Shown here one piece after another: positions 1 to 8,938 of a stretch of DNA of 64,000 nt. The position numbers and the translations under genes were made by a program. Every line of letters begins with the position of its first letter. The stretch's first letter is position 1. The notes beneath the pieces are model-generated. The model did not search any database, was not told the origin of the DNA, and saw only the letters and a list, made by a program, of their open reading frames with translations. This stretch comes from RBC074 sp964470555 (lineage in GTDB: Bacteria; Acidobacteriota; Blastocatellia; RBC074). The DNA lies in contig CAYYDG010000013.1 in NCBI GenBank assembly GCA_964470555.1, positions 1-64,000 on the forward strand, written 5' to 3'.

Positions 1-2
1 TG

Positions 3-407
3 CTTATCTTGTTCGACAACCTTCCATACACACAAGTGAAAACCGATCTAAGCGAAGTGCAATCGCTGCCGCCGGAATCACGGGCCAAACTGCGCGATCT
101 TTTGAATGCGACCGAAGGCTTGCAGGCGAACAAGCCCGCTACCGCGACGAACGGAACGACGCCAAGCCACGATTTGGGGCGTGAAATGGCGCGTGCCGCC
201 AGTCTGCGTGATTTGACCGCTGAAAGACAGTGGTTGCGGGAACATTGCGATGAATACGCAGGGCAATGGGTGGCGCTCAAAGGCAATCAATTAATCAGTC
301 ATGGGAAAAGCGCCAAAGAAGTTCATGCGGCAGCCAAAGCAGCCGGTCATCCCGATGTCTTGTTGGAACAAGTTGAACCGAGCAATGCCCTTCCTTTCAT
401 TTTTTGA
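3..407 (+). CDS. DUF5678-like small protein (cassette copy 1, gene A), 5' end probably outside window
   Basis: The reading frame is open to the window edge, and the only start inside is a TTG at 9, so the true start is probably upstream. The C-terminal half (about residues 75-130) contains a conserved block with AGQWVALKGNQLISHGK followed by a helical stretch, which I place in the DUF5678 family (family function unknown). The N-terminal half (SLPPESRAKLRDLL) resembles the N-terminus of the paralogue at 10043-10435. No signal peptide is visible, so it is probably cytoplasmic. It ends 3 bp before the retropepsin-like gene at 411, and the same two-gene order recurs at 10043-10839, so the two products probably act together. 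The function is not known. Confidence 0.7.
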   Translation, partial: LILFDNLPYTQVKTDLSEVQSLPPESRAKLRDLLNATEGLQANKPATATNGTTPSHDLGREMARAASLRDLTAERQWLREHCDEYAGQWVALKGNQLISHGKSAKEVHAAAKAAGHPDVLLEQVEPSNALPFIF

Positions 408-410
408 ACA

Positions 411-818
411 ATGCCTCATTTTCTGATATTCGCCACACAACATCGTTATAACGACTCGCTCATTGGCATAGAAATACCGGTTTCGCTCAGGTTCGGCGAC
501 GAAATGGTTTTCTGCCAGGCGAAAGTTGATCCTGGCGCACAAGTGTGTTTGTTCAAGCGTGACCTTGGCGAAACATTGGGGCTTGATGTTGAGAGCGGTC
601 ATTACATCGAACTGGATTCGCTTGGCGGGATAATTCCGGCATTTGGCCATCATCTGATGCTCGAAACATTGGGAATGGAATTCGAGTCGGTCATTTACTT
701 TGCTGCAATTTACAATCTGCGACGTAATTTGCTTGGACGTGAAGGTTGGTTGCAGAAGGTCCGTCTTGGGATTGTGGATTACGAAACGACGCTTTATCTC
801 AGCCCGTATCAGGAATAA
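411..818 (+). CDS. retropepsin-like (clan AA aspartic protease-type) small protein (cassette copy 1, gene B)
   Basis: A 135-residue protein with the layout of a single-domain retropepsin: a beta-rich N-terminus, the signature VDPGAQVCLF around residues 39-48, and a late hydrophobic-glycine motif NLLGREGWL around residues 106-114 that resembles the ILGxD/W motif near the end of retropepsin domains. The usual catalytic triplet is DTG or DSG; here it is DPG, so activity is uncertain. It aligns without gaps to the 135-residue paralogue at 10432-10839, with about 63 identical positions counted by eye. It directly follows the DUF5678-like gene. It could also be a substrate-binding domain that has lost catalysis. 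Confidence 0.7.
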   Translation: MPHFLIFATQHRYNDSLIGIEIPVSLRFGDEMVFCQAKVDPGAQVCLFKRDLGETLGLDVESGHYIELDSLGGIIPAFGHHLMLETLGMEFESVIYFAAIYNLRRNLLGREGWLQKVRLGIVDYETTLYLSPYQE

Positions 819-843
819 TTCTTCAAAAGGTCAGGAACGCGAA

Positions 844-1806
844 ATGAAAAAAACTGCTTTGATCGTGCTGCTGTCGGTGTCGGCGGCAGTCGCATTGTTC
901 GCTGCTTGCAATCGTCCGAATTCCGGCGCGAAGAAAAAAGTCATCGCCGTCATTCCCAAAGGCGTCTCGAATTTCTTCTGGCAGAGCGTCAAAGCCGGAG
1001 CCGAAACGGCAGGCAAAGAAATGGGCGTCGAAATTTACTGGAAAGGCCCGACCATCGAAAGCGACGTGTCCAGCCAGATCAACGTCGTCGAAGACGCCAT
1101 CACTTCGCGCGTGGACGCGATAATGATTGCGCCTTCGCACCGGGATTCATTGGTGGCGGTGGTCGAACGTGCGCAACGCGAAGGAATTCCGGTGACTATT
1201 TTCGATTCCGGCATCGGCACTGAACAATATGTTTCGTATGTGGCGACGGACAACGTGCTCGGCGGAGTGATGGCCGCGGAAAGATTGGCCGAGCAACTTG
1301 GCGGCAAAGGAAAAGTTGCCGTCTTGGGACTCAAAGCCGGTTCGGTTTCCACAGACGAACGCGAGCGCGGATTTCAGGATACGATCAAGCAGAAATTTCC
1401 CGACATCAAAATCGTGGCATTTCAATACGGCGAAGCCAGTCGCACCATTTCGATTGATCGCGCGACAGACATTTTGACGGCGAATCCAGACTTGAACGGT
1501 TTCTTTGCGTCGAACGAACCTTCGACGGTCGGCGCATCTCAAGCAATCAAGCAAAAAGGCTCGGCAGGAAAAATCATCCTGGCCGGTTTCGATTCCAGCC
1601 CAAACCTGATCGAAGATTTACAGTCTGGCGTGGTGGATTCGCTGGTGATTCAGAATCCGTATCGAATGGGTTACGACGGCGTGAAAACGCTGGTGGACAA
1701 ACTCAACGGCAAAACGCCTGAACGCCGCATTGACACAGGCGTCAAGCTGGTAACGAAAGAGAACCTGGCGTCGGCGGAAATTCAACAATTGATTGGGGGG
1801 AAGTGA
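844..1806 (+). CDS. sugar ABC transporter substrate-binding lipoprotein (RbsB-like, periplasmic-binding type 1)
   Basis: A 320-residue periplasmic binding protein of the ribose/galactose type. The start at 844 gives a basic N-terminus, a hydrophobic stretch and a lipobox-like LFAAC with Cys22, so it is probably a lipoprotein. Typical family features are the first strand KKKVIAVIPKGVSNFFWQ, the segment VDAIMIAPSHRDSL, the ligand-loop IPVTIFDSGI, and GFFASNEPSTVGASQAI in the second lobe. In this family the protein captures a sugar or related small molecule outside the membrane and passes it to an ABC permease. No permease or ATPase gene lies beside it, so it is an orphan here. A longer in-frame extension upstream to 700 overlaps the preceding gene and is unlikely. 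Confidence 0.85.
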   Translation: MKKTALIVLLSVSAAVALFAACNRPNSGAKKKVIAVIPKGVSNFFWQSVKAGAETAGKEMGVEIYWKGPTIESDVSSQINVVEDAITSRVDAIMIAPSHRDSLVAVVERAQREGIPVTIFDSGIGTEQYVSYVATDNVLGGVMAAERLAEQLGGKGKVAVLGLKAGSVSTDERERGFQDTIKQKFPDIKIVAFQYGEASRTISIDRATDILTANPDLNGFFASNEPSTVGASQAIKQKGSAGKIILAGFDSSPNLIEDLQSGVVDSLVIQNPYRMGYDGVKTLVDKLNGKTPERRIDTGVKLVTKENLASAEIQQLIGGK

Positions 1807-1846
1807 CCGATTGGAAAAGCTACGACTTTTGGAACCGCAATTATCC

Positions 1847-1934
1847 ATTAACCATTGGCCATTAAACATTATCCGACAGGTAAAGAAGGATTCCCTGTCT
1901 GATAATGGCTAATGCTCAAGGGCTAATGGTTAAT
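1847..1934. repeat. nested intergenic palindrome
   Basis: Outer arms ATTAACCATTG (1847-1857) and TAATGGTTAAT (1924-1934) enclose an inner hairpin ATCCGACAGG (1871-1880) / CCTGTCTGAT (1894-1903). The words CCATTA and TAATGG recur within both sides. It lies between convergent genes and may help end transcription, but no clear T-run follows. Confidence 0.55.
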
Positions 1935-1944
1935 TTTGGGTGTG

Positions 1945-3798
1945 TCACTTGACGCTCAGTTTGAAGCCGTCAATACGCTGGCAGGCGGCAAACTCGACAA
2001 TGTTGCCAGCGGCTTCAGCTTCTTTTCGCAACGCAGCGCGTCGTGCGGCGTCCCAGGCGAGTTTGGCGGAATCGTCATTGGCCGATTTTGCCAGCACAAA
2101 ATACCGACCAGGCGCGATGTGTTTGAACTGAAATGCGCCTTCGCCGGTGGTGTTCGTTTGCGCGTAGCGCAACACATCATCGGCGTTTTCTTTTTCTGCC
2201 GGTATCAAATGAATTTGTTGTTTGCCTCTGGCGTTGTCAGTCGTGCCTTTCAAACCGGCTGCGCCTTCGGCAAGTGTGACGATGACGCCGGTCAGTTTTT
2301 CGCCGGATTTCAGTTGGATACCAGTTTGACCGAAATTTGCCAGCGGTGTTGCCGCCGCTCCCGGAGTTCTGCGCGGAGCGGCGGTTGTTGTCGAAGCCAC
2401 CGCTTTGATGGAACGAAGGAACCAGTTTTCGTCGGGCAATTGCGTCTGCAATCGCCAACGCCCTACTTCCAGATTGCGCAGCGTGAATTCTCCGTTGGGC
2501 ATCGGGACAGCAGATTGAGGAGCAACGGCTCGACTGGAACTGGTCGCTGTTTCACGTTGCGCCATCAAAAAAACTTCTTCCAAAAATGACTGTCGTGGCG
2601 ACGGACACGCCAACGGTTTTTCAAGCAATACTTTTCCGCTCAGCAACGCCAGCGGCGTCAAACTCAATTGAATTCCCGACACATCTGCGCCGCGAACCGA
2701 CACCGGGCGACGTTCGGAAACCGAATCGCTTTCGCCCGCTGTGCCGGGACGACGCGCGAAGATTTCGTATTCGCCGTCCGGCAGGTTGTACATTGCAAAG
2801 CCGCTGTTGGCGCGTTCGTTTTGAAAAGTCGTCGCAATCACGGAATCGGTTCCGGCCACGTACAGGCGAATTTCAATCGTGCCGAAATTGGTGGGCGTGG
2901 GCTGTGTTGTCGTTGGTCTGGCCGTTGGCGCGAGAATCACTTTGCCGCCGACCGTGCGACCTTTTTCCCCACGGTAGCGAATATCAATTCCGGAAAGTTC
3001 GCTGCCCGGATGAACCGGTAAAGGCATGGCCGCATCGCGCGACGAAGACGGGTAATACGTCGGCGCGTCGTTGGCGAAAGGCGAAAGCATTGCGCCCGGA
3101 CCGCGATTGCCTTGTCCAATTTGTCCGGCTTGCACGATGTACATTCCTGGATTCAATCCGTAAATGCGATACAGGCCTCGGTCATCGGTTCGCCATCCAC
3201 GCGCAAAGCCACGCGCCGCAGACAGTTCATCCGGTTCGCCTTTCAGATTGCCGATGCGAACGGCATTGACGGTGACGCCGGTCAACGGTTCGTTGTTGGC
3301 GTTGAGAATTTTGCCTGTGATGACGCCACCTTTGACCAAGGTGATATTGGCGACATCGCCCAGCCGATACAGATTGCTGCGATTGCCTACCTCGTCTTCA
3401 TCGTCTTCGGGCAGTGGCGAAACATAACCCGGAGCCGCTGCCGAAATCGCGTAATTCGCCGGAAGCAGGTTGCTGAATTCAAAATTGCCGTCGTCATCGG
3501 TGATGACTTGCGATGGCGCAATCGGCTGAATGCTTTGTGTGTTTTGAGCGGTTTGAATTGCTTGCGCGACGCGACCGCCAGGGCCTTGGGCAGGCGCAGT
3601 TGATTGTCTGCGCGCCTGATTGCGTCCGACCGGAATCGCGGTCACAGGAATGTTGGCCATCGGCTGGCCGTCATCGCTGAGCACGCGCCCTTTGATCGCG
3701 CCGGTTTTCGGCGCTTCGGGTTGTTGAGCAACGACAATGGCGGCGCAACAGAGCATTGCCAAAAAGCAAACTGTGAATTGGAGTTTTGTGTTCATCAT
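1945..3798 (-). CDS. secreted carboxypeptidase-regulatory-like domain protein
   Basis: A 617-residue protein with an N-terminal signal peptide (hydrophobic run followed by VVAQQ). It is built from several carboxypeptidase regulatory-like/SdrD-type Ig folds: GAIKGRVLSDDGQPMANIPV near residue 33, a second fold around GVITGKILNANNEPLTGVTV, and further beta-sandwich repeats with FEFSNLLPANYAIS and FQFKHIAPGRYFVLAKS. Such modules are common in acidobacterial secreted and outer-membrane proteins, and no catalytic motif is visible. Tandem ATG codons at 3798 and 3795 overlap the stop codon of the next upstream gene, so it is probably translated together with the related protein at 3795-5660. Its role is probably extracellular binding or scaffolding (inference). 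Confidence 0.8.
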   Translation of the reverse strand: MMNTKLQFTVCFLAMLCCAAIVVAQQPEAPKTGAIKGRVLSDDGQPMANIPVTAIPVGRNQARRQSTAPAQGPGGRVAQAIQTAQNTQSIQPIAPSQVITDDDGNFEFSNLLPANYAISAAAPGYVSPLPEDDEDEVGNRSNLYRLGDVANITLVKGGVITGKILNANNEPLTGVTVNAVRIGNLKGEPDELSAARGFARGWRTDDRGLYRIYGLNPGMYIVQAGQIGQGNRGPGAMLSPFANDAPTYYPSSSRDAAMPLPVHPGSELSGIDIRYRGEKGRTVGGKVILAPTARPTTTQPTPTNFGTIEIRLYVAGTDSVIATTFQNERANSGFAMYNLPDGEYEIFARRPGTAGESDSVSERRPVSVRGADVSGIQLSLTPLALLSGKVLLEKPLACPSPRQSFLEEVFLMAQRETATSSSRAVAPQSAVPMPNGEFTLRNLEVGRWRLQTQLPDENWFLRSIKAVASTTTAAPRRTPGAAATPLANFGQTGIQLKSGEKLTGVIVTLAEGAAGLKGTTDNARGKQQIHLIPAEKENADDVLRYAQTNTTGEGAFQFKHIAPGRYFVLAKSANDDSAKLAWDAARRAALRKEAEAAGNIVEFAACQRIDGFKLSVK

Positions 3799-5660
3799 TG
3801 AGCCAGATTCAGCGTCAGCGTCACATTCGCCGGAGCGCCGTTGGTCACAGTCACGGTTTGGCGAACATCGGGAATTCGGGTTTGCGATTGGGTTGGCGTT
3901 TGGCCGGCTTGCCCTTGTCCGGGGCGACCGCCTCTGCCGCCCCCGCCGCCGAAGGTGTTGGCGGTTACGCGAACTTCATAAGTGCCCGGCAACAGGTTTT
4001 CGATGCGGAATTGGCCATTGGCCTCAAGCCGGGCGTTGTTGCCGCCGCCGCCGAAACCGCCACCGGTTGACGCCGCTGAATTCACCGGACGAGCCGTGAC
4101 ATTCAACCGCGTTCCCGCAGGCAAAGTTCCGCCGCTGATAACCACGCGGCCTTGAATGATTGCCGACGCGAACGCGACGACGACGCGAACACCCGTCACG
4201 CTTTCGCCTGAAACAATTTCGATGTCGCCGTTGGTGGGCGCGCCGTTGCGTTCGATGCGCAGCAGACGGAACGATCCGTTGCCGCCGAATCCGCCCCCAT
4301 TGACGCTCAGCCGGACGACGCCCGGAGCTAATCCGCTGACACGAAAGATGCCGTCGCCTCCGACTTGCGCCATGCCGTTGCGACCGCTGGTTTGTCCCGG
4401 CGCTTGTCTTTGCCCCTGACCTTGTTGTCCCTGATTTCGTGAAGTGGCAAAAATCATCAATTGCGACAGCCGAGCCGTCAGGCTTGGATCGTTCGATCCT
4501 TCGATGGCGACTGTTCCGGTGATCGAAGCGCCGCGATGAACGCGAAGCTCCACGCCGGATGTGTCGTCGCTGCTGATTTCAAAACTCGTCGTTTCGCTGA
4601 AGTATTCGCTGCTGGTGGCCGCGCCGCTGGCAAAGCTCATCGCGGGAACGGAAACCGAATACGTTCCCGGCAACAATCCCGCAATGCGGAATTCGCCTTT
4701 TTCATTCGTCGAACCGGTGTTGGCAGGGCCGGGCATTTGAGCGCCGCGACCTCCGCGCGCGACTTTGGCGACGCTGATCGGCACGCCTGAAACCGGTTTG
4801 CCGGTTTGCGCATCTATCGCGCGCCCCGCAACGGCGAAGGCTTTCATCGGTCCGGCCAACACAATGTCAATGCCTTCGACTTCGCTGCCCGCGGTGACTT
4901 CGATTACTTGCGCTTCGGCTTGTTCGGTTGCGCTGGGGTAAAAGGTGCGAGGGTAATTCGCGCGCCGAGCTTGTCCCGGCGCAATGCGGTTGCCGCCGTC
5001 GTTTCCGGCGCTGACCAGATATTTTCCGGCGGGCAAACCATACGCGCGATAAACGCCGCGATCATCGGTTTCCACTCCGGCGCGATTGCCGCCGAATGCC
5101 GGACGCGCTTGTCCGGTTTCGTTGACTGTTGTCAGGTTGATGCGTTCGGCAATGATCGGGCGGCCATTGTTGTCCGTCACTCTGCCGGTAATGATTCCGC
5201 CGCGCGCCATTGCGAAATCAATTTGCGACACTACCTGGCCGTCGCTGACCGTGACGGCTTTGCCTGCGCCGCCGAATCCTTGTGGAGGATTTCCAGCAGC
5301 CCCGAATCCCTGAGCATTTCCCGCAGCAGTGACCAGCGTTTCAGTCATCGGCATGACGCGATAACCGCCCGCTCGCAATCCTGTGAAGCGATAAATTCCA
5401 TTTTCATCGGTAACGGTTTGAATGAGGTTTTGGGATTGATCCTGTTGCGGAGCGCCGGGAGTCGGTCTGCCTACGCCTCCGCGATTGGCCTGGCCGATTT
5501 GATTGGCAATCAGCGCAATTGGAACGCCTGCGGCAGGCGCTTCGCCGACTTTCACCATGCCTGTGATGGTGGCTGTGCCTGCTTGTTGCGTTGTTTGCGC
5601 CATCGCTGGCAGCGTCAATGCCAACAGCAAACAGGCCAGTGAACGGGAACTAAAAAACAT
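3795..5660 (-). CDS. secreted carboxypeptidase-regulatory-like domain protein, paralogue of downstream gene
   Basis: A 621-residue protein with a clear signal peptide (LLLALTLPAMAQ). It has repeated beta-sandwich modules: ITGMVKVGEAPAAGVPIAL near the N-terminus, IITGRVTDNNGRPI, AVAGRAIDAQTGKPVSGVPI, ITGTVAIEGSND and IIQGRVVISGGTLPAGTRL, several followed by the companion strand FRIAGLLPGTYSV or FRIENLLPGTYEV. Gly-rich linkers (GGGFGGGGN, GGGGGRGGRPGQGQ) separate the later modules. The ATG at 5660 is preceded by AAAGGAG. Its stop codon overlaps the start of the next gene by 4 bp, so the two form one translationally coupled unit. The domain organisation matches the 1945-3798 product, which points to an old tandem duplication. 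Confidence 0.8.
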   Translation of the reverse strand: MFFSSRSLACLLLALTLPAMAQTTQQAGTATITGMVKVGEAPAAGVPIALIANQIGQANRGGVGRPTPGAPQQDQSQNLIQTVTDENGIYRFTGLRAGGYRVMPMTETLVTAAGNAQGFGAAGNPPQGFGGAGKAVTVSDGQVVSQIDFAMARGGIITGRVTDNNGRPIIAERINLTTVNETGQARPAFGGNRAGVETDDRGVYRAYGLPAGKYLVSAGNDGGNRIAPGQARRANYPRTFYPSATEQAEAQVIEVTAGSEVEGIDIVLAGPMKAFAVAGRAIDAQTGKPVSGVPISVAKVARGGRGAQMPGPANTGSTNEKGEFRIAGLLPGTYSVSVPAMSFASGAATSSEYFSETTSFEISSDDTSGVELRVHRGASITGTVAIEGSNDPSLTARLSQLMIFATSRNQGQQGQGQRQAPGQTSGRNGMAQVGGDGIFRVSGLAPGVVRLSVNGGGFGGNGSFRLLRIERNGAPTNGDIEIVSGESVTGVRVVVAFASAIIQGRVVISGGTLPAGTRLNVTARPVNSAASTGGGFGGGGNNARLEANGQFRIENLLPGTYEVRVTANTFGGGGGRGGRPGQGQAGQTPTQSQTRIPDVRQTVTVTNGAPANVTLTLNLAQ

Positions 5661-5765
5661 AAGCCGACTCCTTTTGCGTTGCAGTCATTCCGAATGTCCA
5701 AATAATCGTGGGTATCGGTAAAGACGCGAACGGAGTCGGCTTGGTTGATGAAATTTTGCTGCGCT

Positions 5766-7022
5766 TCAAGGCGCGATGTAATTTGTCAGCGCCAGTTCGT
5801 TGTAACTGGGGTACAGTTTGTTATCGAAATCCTTCAAGAAGACAGTCATCTTTTGCAGCAACGTGGTCAGCCGATGGCCAGGTTGCCGAGCCGGATGTGG
5901 GCCGCGTCCGGCAATTGCGCGAATGAACAAGCTCTTGTCGGTCAACGGCAATTTGCGAACATTTTCCGCAAAGTCTTCAAAGACGCCGTTTTGAAACAGA
6001 TACTGTTCAACATTGGACAGATAAAACGCCGTCACGGTGTAGCCGTTCTTTTTCAGATATTCGGCGACAGACGCGATTCCTTTTTTGCCAGCGAAATCCG
6101 CGACCACCGGAATGATCAGATTTTTGCGATGCAGCCCGCGCACGAATTCGTAATCTTCAGGCACGGCCAGAAAGTTTCCTTGTTTTCCCAGCAGGTCTTC
6201 GCCGGCCAGAATTTCCCGCAGAGTAGGGAAGTATCCGCCCCAACCGCCGCCGCCATCCGTGCGATAGGAAATCGCCAGACCTTCGTCGCGGAAACTTTTG
6301 TAAACGTATTCCAGCATGTACTTATCGCTGTCAGACAGCGGAAATTTGAAATCTTCCTGAATCTGTTTGCGGATTTCGGCCAGGTTGGCTTGATAAGCTT
6401 TTTCGTCCGCAGCCGCCGCGCCGAAGTAATTCAACCATTCATTGATCGAAGCGTTCGCCGCCGGAGCTTTGTCGCGTATTTCTTTGGGAGCGTCTTTGGC
6501 TGGCAACGGGCGGCTGAGCAGTTTGGCCAGAAACTGCGCCGGAGTTTCCGACGTGTGAAAGACAGCTTTGTACATCAAATGCTGGATGATCGCCTGTCGT
6601 CGGATGTCGAACAGAAATACGATCTGCGGGCGCGTCTTGGCAATGTAGGTGAAATTCTGTTCCGGCCCCACGCCCAGATAAGCTCCGCCAGTGGTTCCGG
6701 CTTCGCGCAATTTTTGGACGACGTGCAAATACGATGTTTCATTGGAGGTGAAATTGTCGGAGCGAAAAGTTCCGCCTTCTTCGGAAAATTCGCGGCTGAG
6801 TTTGGAAAACTCTTCAGCCGAAAAACTGTCCGGCTGTTTCGGCTTGGCTGGTTCCGGCTGAGCGGCAGGCGTTGGTTTGGCCGGTTGAGCGGATTGACTT
6901 TGTTGCGGCGCTGCCTGACCGAATGTCGAACTTGCTCCCATCAGCAACGCAATGCTTAGCGCCAAAGCCGAAAACAGATTGCGCCAACCGAGCGGCTGAC
7001 GATTGCCACGAGAATACTGCAT
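5766..7022 (-). CDS. exported protein of unknown function, possibly LIC_10091-like
   Basis: A 418-residue protein with a signal peptide (residues ~15-36, ending SSTFGQA), then a Pro/Gln/Ala-rich linker to about residue 70 and a globular domain. The domain contains GGAYLGVGPEQNFTYIA and RPQIVFLFDIRRQ, which resemble a Rossmann-like methyltransferase fold and recall the LIC_10091 family; I could not confirm this. The ATG at 7022 has CGGAGGAGA upstream. It stands alone between the coupled pair downstream and the Gfo/Idh/MocA gene upstream. A substrate cannot be assigned. Confidence 0.65.
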   Translation of the reverse strand: MQYSRGNRQPLGWRNLFSALALSIALLMGASSTFGQAAPQQSQSAQPAKPTPAAQPEPAKPKQPDSFSAEEFSKLSREFSEEGGTFRSDNFTSNETSYLHVVQKLREAGTTGGAYLGVGPEQNFTYIAKTRPQIVFLFDIRRQAIIQHLMYKAVFHTSETPAQFLAKLLSRPLPAKDAPKEIRDKAPAANASINEWLNYFGAAAADEKAYQANLAEIRKQIQEDFKFPLSDSDKYMLEYVYKSFRDEGLAISYRTDGGGGWGGYFPTLREILAGEDLLGKQGNFLAVPEDYEFVRGLHRKNLIIPVVADFAGKKGIASVAEYLKKNGYTVTAFYLSNVEQYLFQNGVFEDFAENVRKLPLTDKSLFIRAIAGRGPHPARQPGHRLTTLLQKMTVFLKDFDNKLYPSYNELALTNYIAP

Positions 7023-7083
7023 AACGATTTCTCCTCCGGGTTGAATCGAGACAGGCAGGGTTATACCAGAAAGGACAGTTAGA

Positions 7084-7132
7084 GTTCACGCTTCAACGTG
7101 CGATTTGGATTTTGCTACGCTGAAGCGTGAAC
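7084..7132. repeat. inverted pair of REP-like units (BIME-like)
   Basis: GTTCACGCTTCA at 7084-7095 and its exact complement TGAAGCGTGAAC at 7121-7132 are separated by 25 bp. Each half is itself a short REP-like unit beginning GAGTTC or GGTTC and followed by an imperfect CACG...CGTG stem. It fills the gap after the oxidoreductase gene and could act as its terminator or a mRNA-stabilising structure. Confidence 0.6.
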
Positions 7133-7140
7133 CCCGAACT

Positions 7141-8439
7141 TTATTCCAACTTCCACGGTTTGCGGTATGACCGCGAGAGCATTTGGTTGGCTTCTTTATC
7201 GCCGATGATTTCTTCCTTGTCGGCGTCCCATTTGAACGACCGGCCAAGTCGCGTGGCGATATTTCCCAAATGGCACATGGTGGCGGTCAGATGACCTTCT
7301 TCCACGTCGGCGATGGGACGTTTGCGGCTCTTGATGCAATCCAGGAAATCGCGGATGTGCGACGTTTGCGATTGATTGGCGTCGCCTTTGACCTGCATCG
7401 GTTCGACGGCGGGTTTGTCGGCCTTGCGCCAGGTTTCAGGCGCGATGGTGAATCCGTTACGCATGATGCTCAGCGTGCCTTTGGTTCCGTGAAAGACCAG
7501 ATATTCATCGCGCGTGCGATTGACTTCGCGGCCAGACCAGGTGACGACGCAATCGCCGAAATCGTACAGCACTTCCTGCACGTCTGGAGTTTCGCCGCCG
7601 TCTTTGATGGCGTAACGGCCTCCGAATGCCGAAACGGCGCGCGGGCCTTTGGCATTCAACGCCCAACGAGCGATGTCCAGATTGTGCGCTCCCCAGTTGG
7701 TCATCTGCCCGCCGGAGTAATCCCAGAACCAGCGAAAATGGTAATGGCATCGGAACGGATCATAAGGAACTGCCGGTGCCGGACCGAGCCAGAAATCCCA
7801 GTTCAAACCTTTCGGAATTTCCTTGCCGGGGCCGAGAATTTCTTCTGGCTTGAAACCGGGCATGGCGTTGCGTGTGTATCCGGCAGTGATTTTGTGAACT
7901 GCGCCGATGCCGCCTTCGCGGATCAGCTTGACGGCTTGTTGGTAATGATTGCCCGAACGTTGCTGGCATCCGGTTTGGACAACGCGGTTGTATTGCCGAG
8001 CAGCGACCACCATTCGACGGCCTTCGCGGACGAAGAGCGATAGCGGTTTTTCGCAATACACGTCTTTGCCTGCCTGACAGGCGGCAATCGTCGGAATTGC
8101 ATGCCAATGATCGGGCGTCCCCACGATCACCGCATCCACCTCTTTCAGTTCCAGCAAACGGCGGAAATCCTCAAACTGCGCGATTTTGCCTCCAGACGCT
8201 TGGGCAGCGGTTTTGGCTGCGCGTTCCAGATACGGTTGATAAACATCCGCCGCCGCCACCGGGTTCACATCCGGTTGTTTCAAAAACTGCGACCACACCG
8301 AATGTCCGCGGTCGCCGGGGCCGATGATTCCCAGATTGATCCGGTCATTGGCTCCTAAAATTCTTGTCCGGCTCAACGCCGTCCCAGCGCCAGCCGCCAA
8401 CGTCGCCTTGGCAAAAGTTCTTCGGTTGATTGTTTCCAT
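7141..8439 (-). CDS. Gfo/Idh/MocA family oxidoreductase with Tat signal
   Basis: A 432-residue NAD(P)-dependent oxidoreductase. The N-terminus NRRTFAKATLAAGAGTA is a twin-arginine-type export signal. The Rossmann start INLGIIGPGDRGHSV follows, then the dinucleotide-domain motif DVYCEKPLSLFVREGRRMV, the family's conserved EKP, and a C-terminal alpha/beta domain with the catalytic-region sequence GGQMTNWGAHNLDIARWAL. Members oxidise or reduce sugars, inositols or glycosides, and Tat-exported members are frequent in Acidobacteria, Planctomycetes and Bacteroidetes. A second family member lies upstream at 8939-9970, separated by ~500 bp with terminator-like hairpins, so the two are probably separate units. 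Confidence 0.88.
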   Translation of the reverse strand: METINRRTFAKATLAAGAGTALSRTRILGANDRINLGIIGPGDRGHSVWSQFLKQPDVNPVAAADVYQPYLERAAKTAAQASGGKIAQFEDFRRLLELKEVDAVIVGTPDHWHAIPTIAACQAGKDVYCEKPLSLFVREGRRMVVAARQYNRVVQTGCQQRSGNHYQQAVKLIREGGIGAVHKITAGYTRNAMPGFKPEEILGPGKEIPKGLNWDFWLGPAPAVPYDPFRCHYHFRWFWDYSGGQMTNWGAHNLDIARWALNAKGPRAVSAFGGRYAIKDGGETPDVQEVLYDFGDCVVTWSGREVNRTRDEYLVFHGTKGTLSIMRNGFTIAPETWRKADKPAVEPMQVKGDANQSQTSHIRDFLDCIKSRKRPIADVEEGHLTATMCHLGNIATRLGRSFKWDADKEEIIGDKEANQMLSRSYRKPWKLE

Positions 8440-8621
8440 AATGTTTTTGTTTTAGACCTTTCCTTACGCTTGAGTGTTGGGTTGGATCGAATCGCGCGAA
8501 TCTTATGACTCAGGTTGCGGGATGACAACTACTCTGCCAGTTGGGAAAAAATTTTTACCTGCACGAAACAGTGCCGCGATCCAGGCGGAATAAGCGGGGA
8601 GGTGTTCACGTTGAAAATAAA

Positions 8622-8654
8622 TTGAGCCTGACCCTCCGCGTAGATCAGGCTCAA
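8622..8654 (-). terminator. hairpin 1 of a tandem pair, terminator-like on the minus strand
   Basis: Perfect 10-bp arms TTGAGCCTGA (8622-8631) and TCAGGCTCAA (8645-8654) have a 13-bp loop. Read on the minus strand, the stem is followed by TTTATTTTC, so it could terminate transcription from the 8939-9970 gene. Confidence 0.5.
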
Positions 8655-8700
8655 CCTTTCCCCGATTGTGTTTTTGTGAGTCTCAGGCGAAAGAGGACGA

Positions 8701-8737
8701 AACTGAGCCTGACCTTCCGCTTAGATCAGGCTCAGTT
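8701..8737 (+). terminator. hairpin 2 of a tandem pair, T-run on the plus strand
   Basis: Perfect 12-bp arms AACTGAGCCTGA (8701-8712) and TCAGGCTCAGTT (8726-8737) have a 13-bp loop closely similar to that of hairpin 1, and the stem is followed by a T-run on the plus strand. No plus-strand gene precedes it, so it may work with hairpin 1 as a bidirectional stop or be a repeat element. Confidence 0.45.
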
Positions 8738-8938
8738 TTTTCCCTCTATAGACAATCACACGCGAGCGCGATTGCCCGGAGGAAAATCCGTGAACTCAAG
8801 CGCGAAAAAAATTCGGTTTACAGAAAGTATGGGAAATCGTCTTTGCGAGACCATTCCTTTTCGGTCTTAACAGACGCGCTGCCGCAAGCTCAGGTCACAG
8901 AAAAATGAGCGAGGAAAAATTCCAGCGATGTGTAAGGG

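Larger units (their letters stand above)
8440..8938. other. 499-bp intergenic region with two tandem hairpins
   Basis: There is no convincing gene here; a 109-codon plus-strand frame in it merely translates the two hairpin repeats. The notable content is the pair of near-identical stem-loops at 8622-8654 and 8701-8737. The remainder has no recognised feature. The promoter of the 8439 gene should lie between 8440 and about 8620. Confidence 0.6.

Noticed and set aside
8541..8870. 109-codon frame in the 8440-8938 gap
   Set aside because: It translates the tandem hairpins, giving a repeated KLSLT...DQAQ sequence; no ribosome-binding site or homologue is seen.
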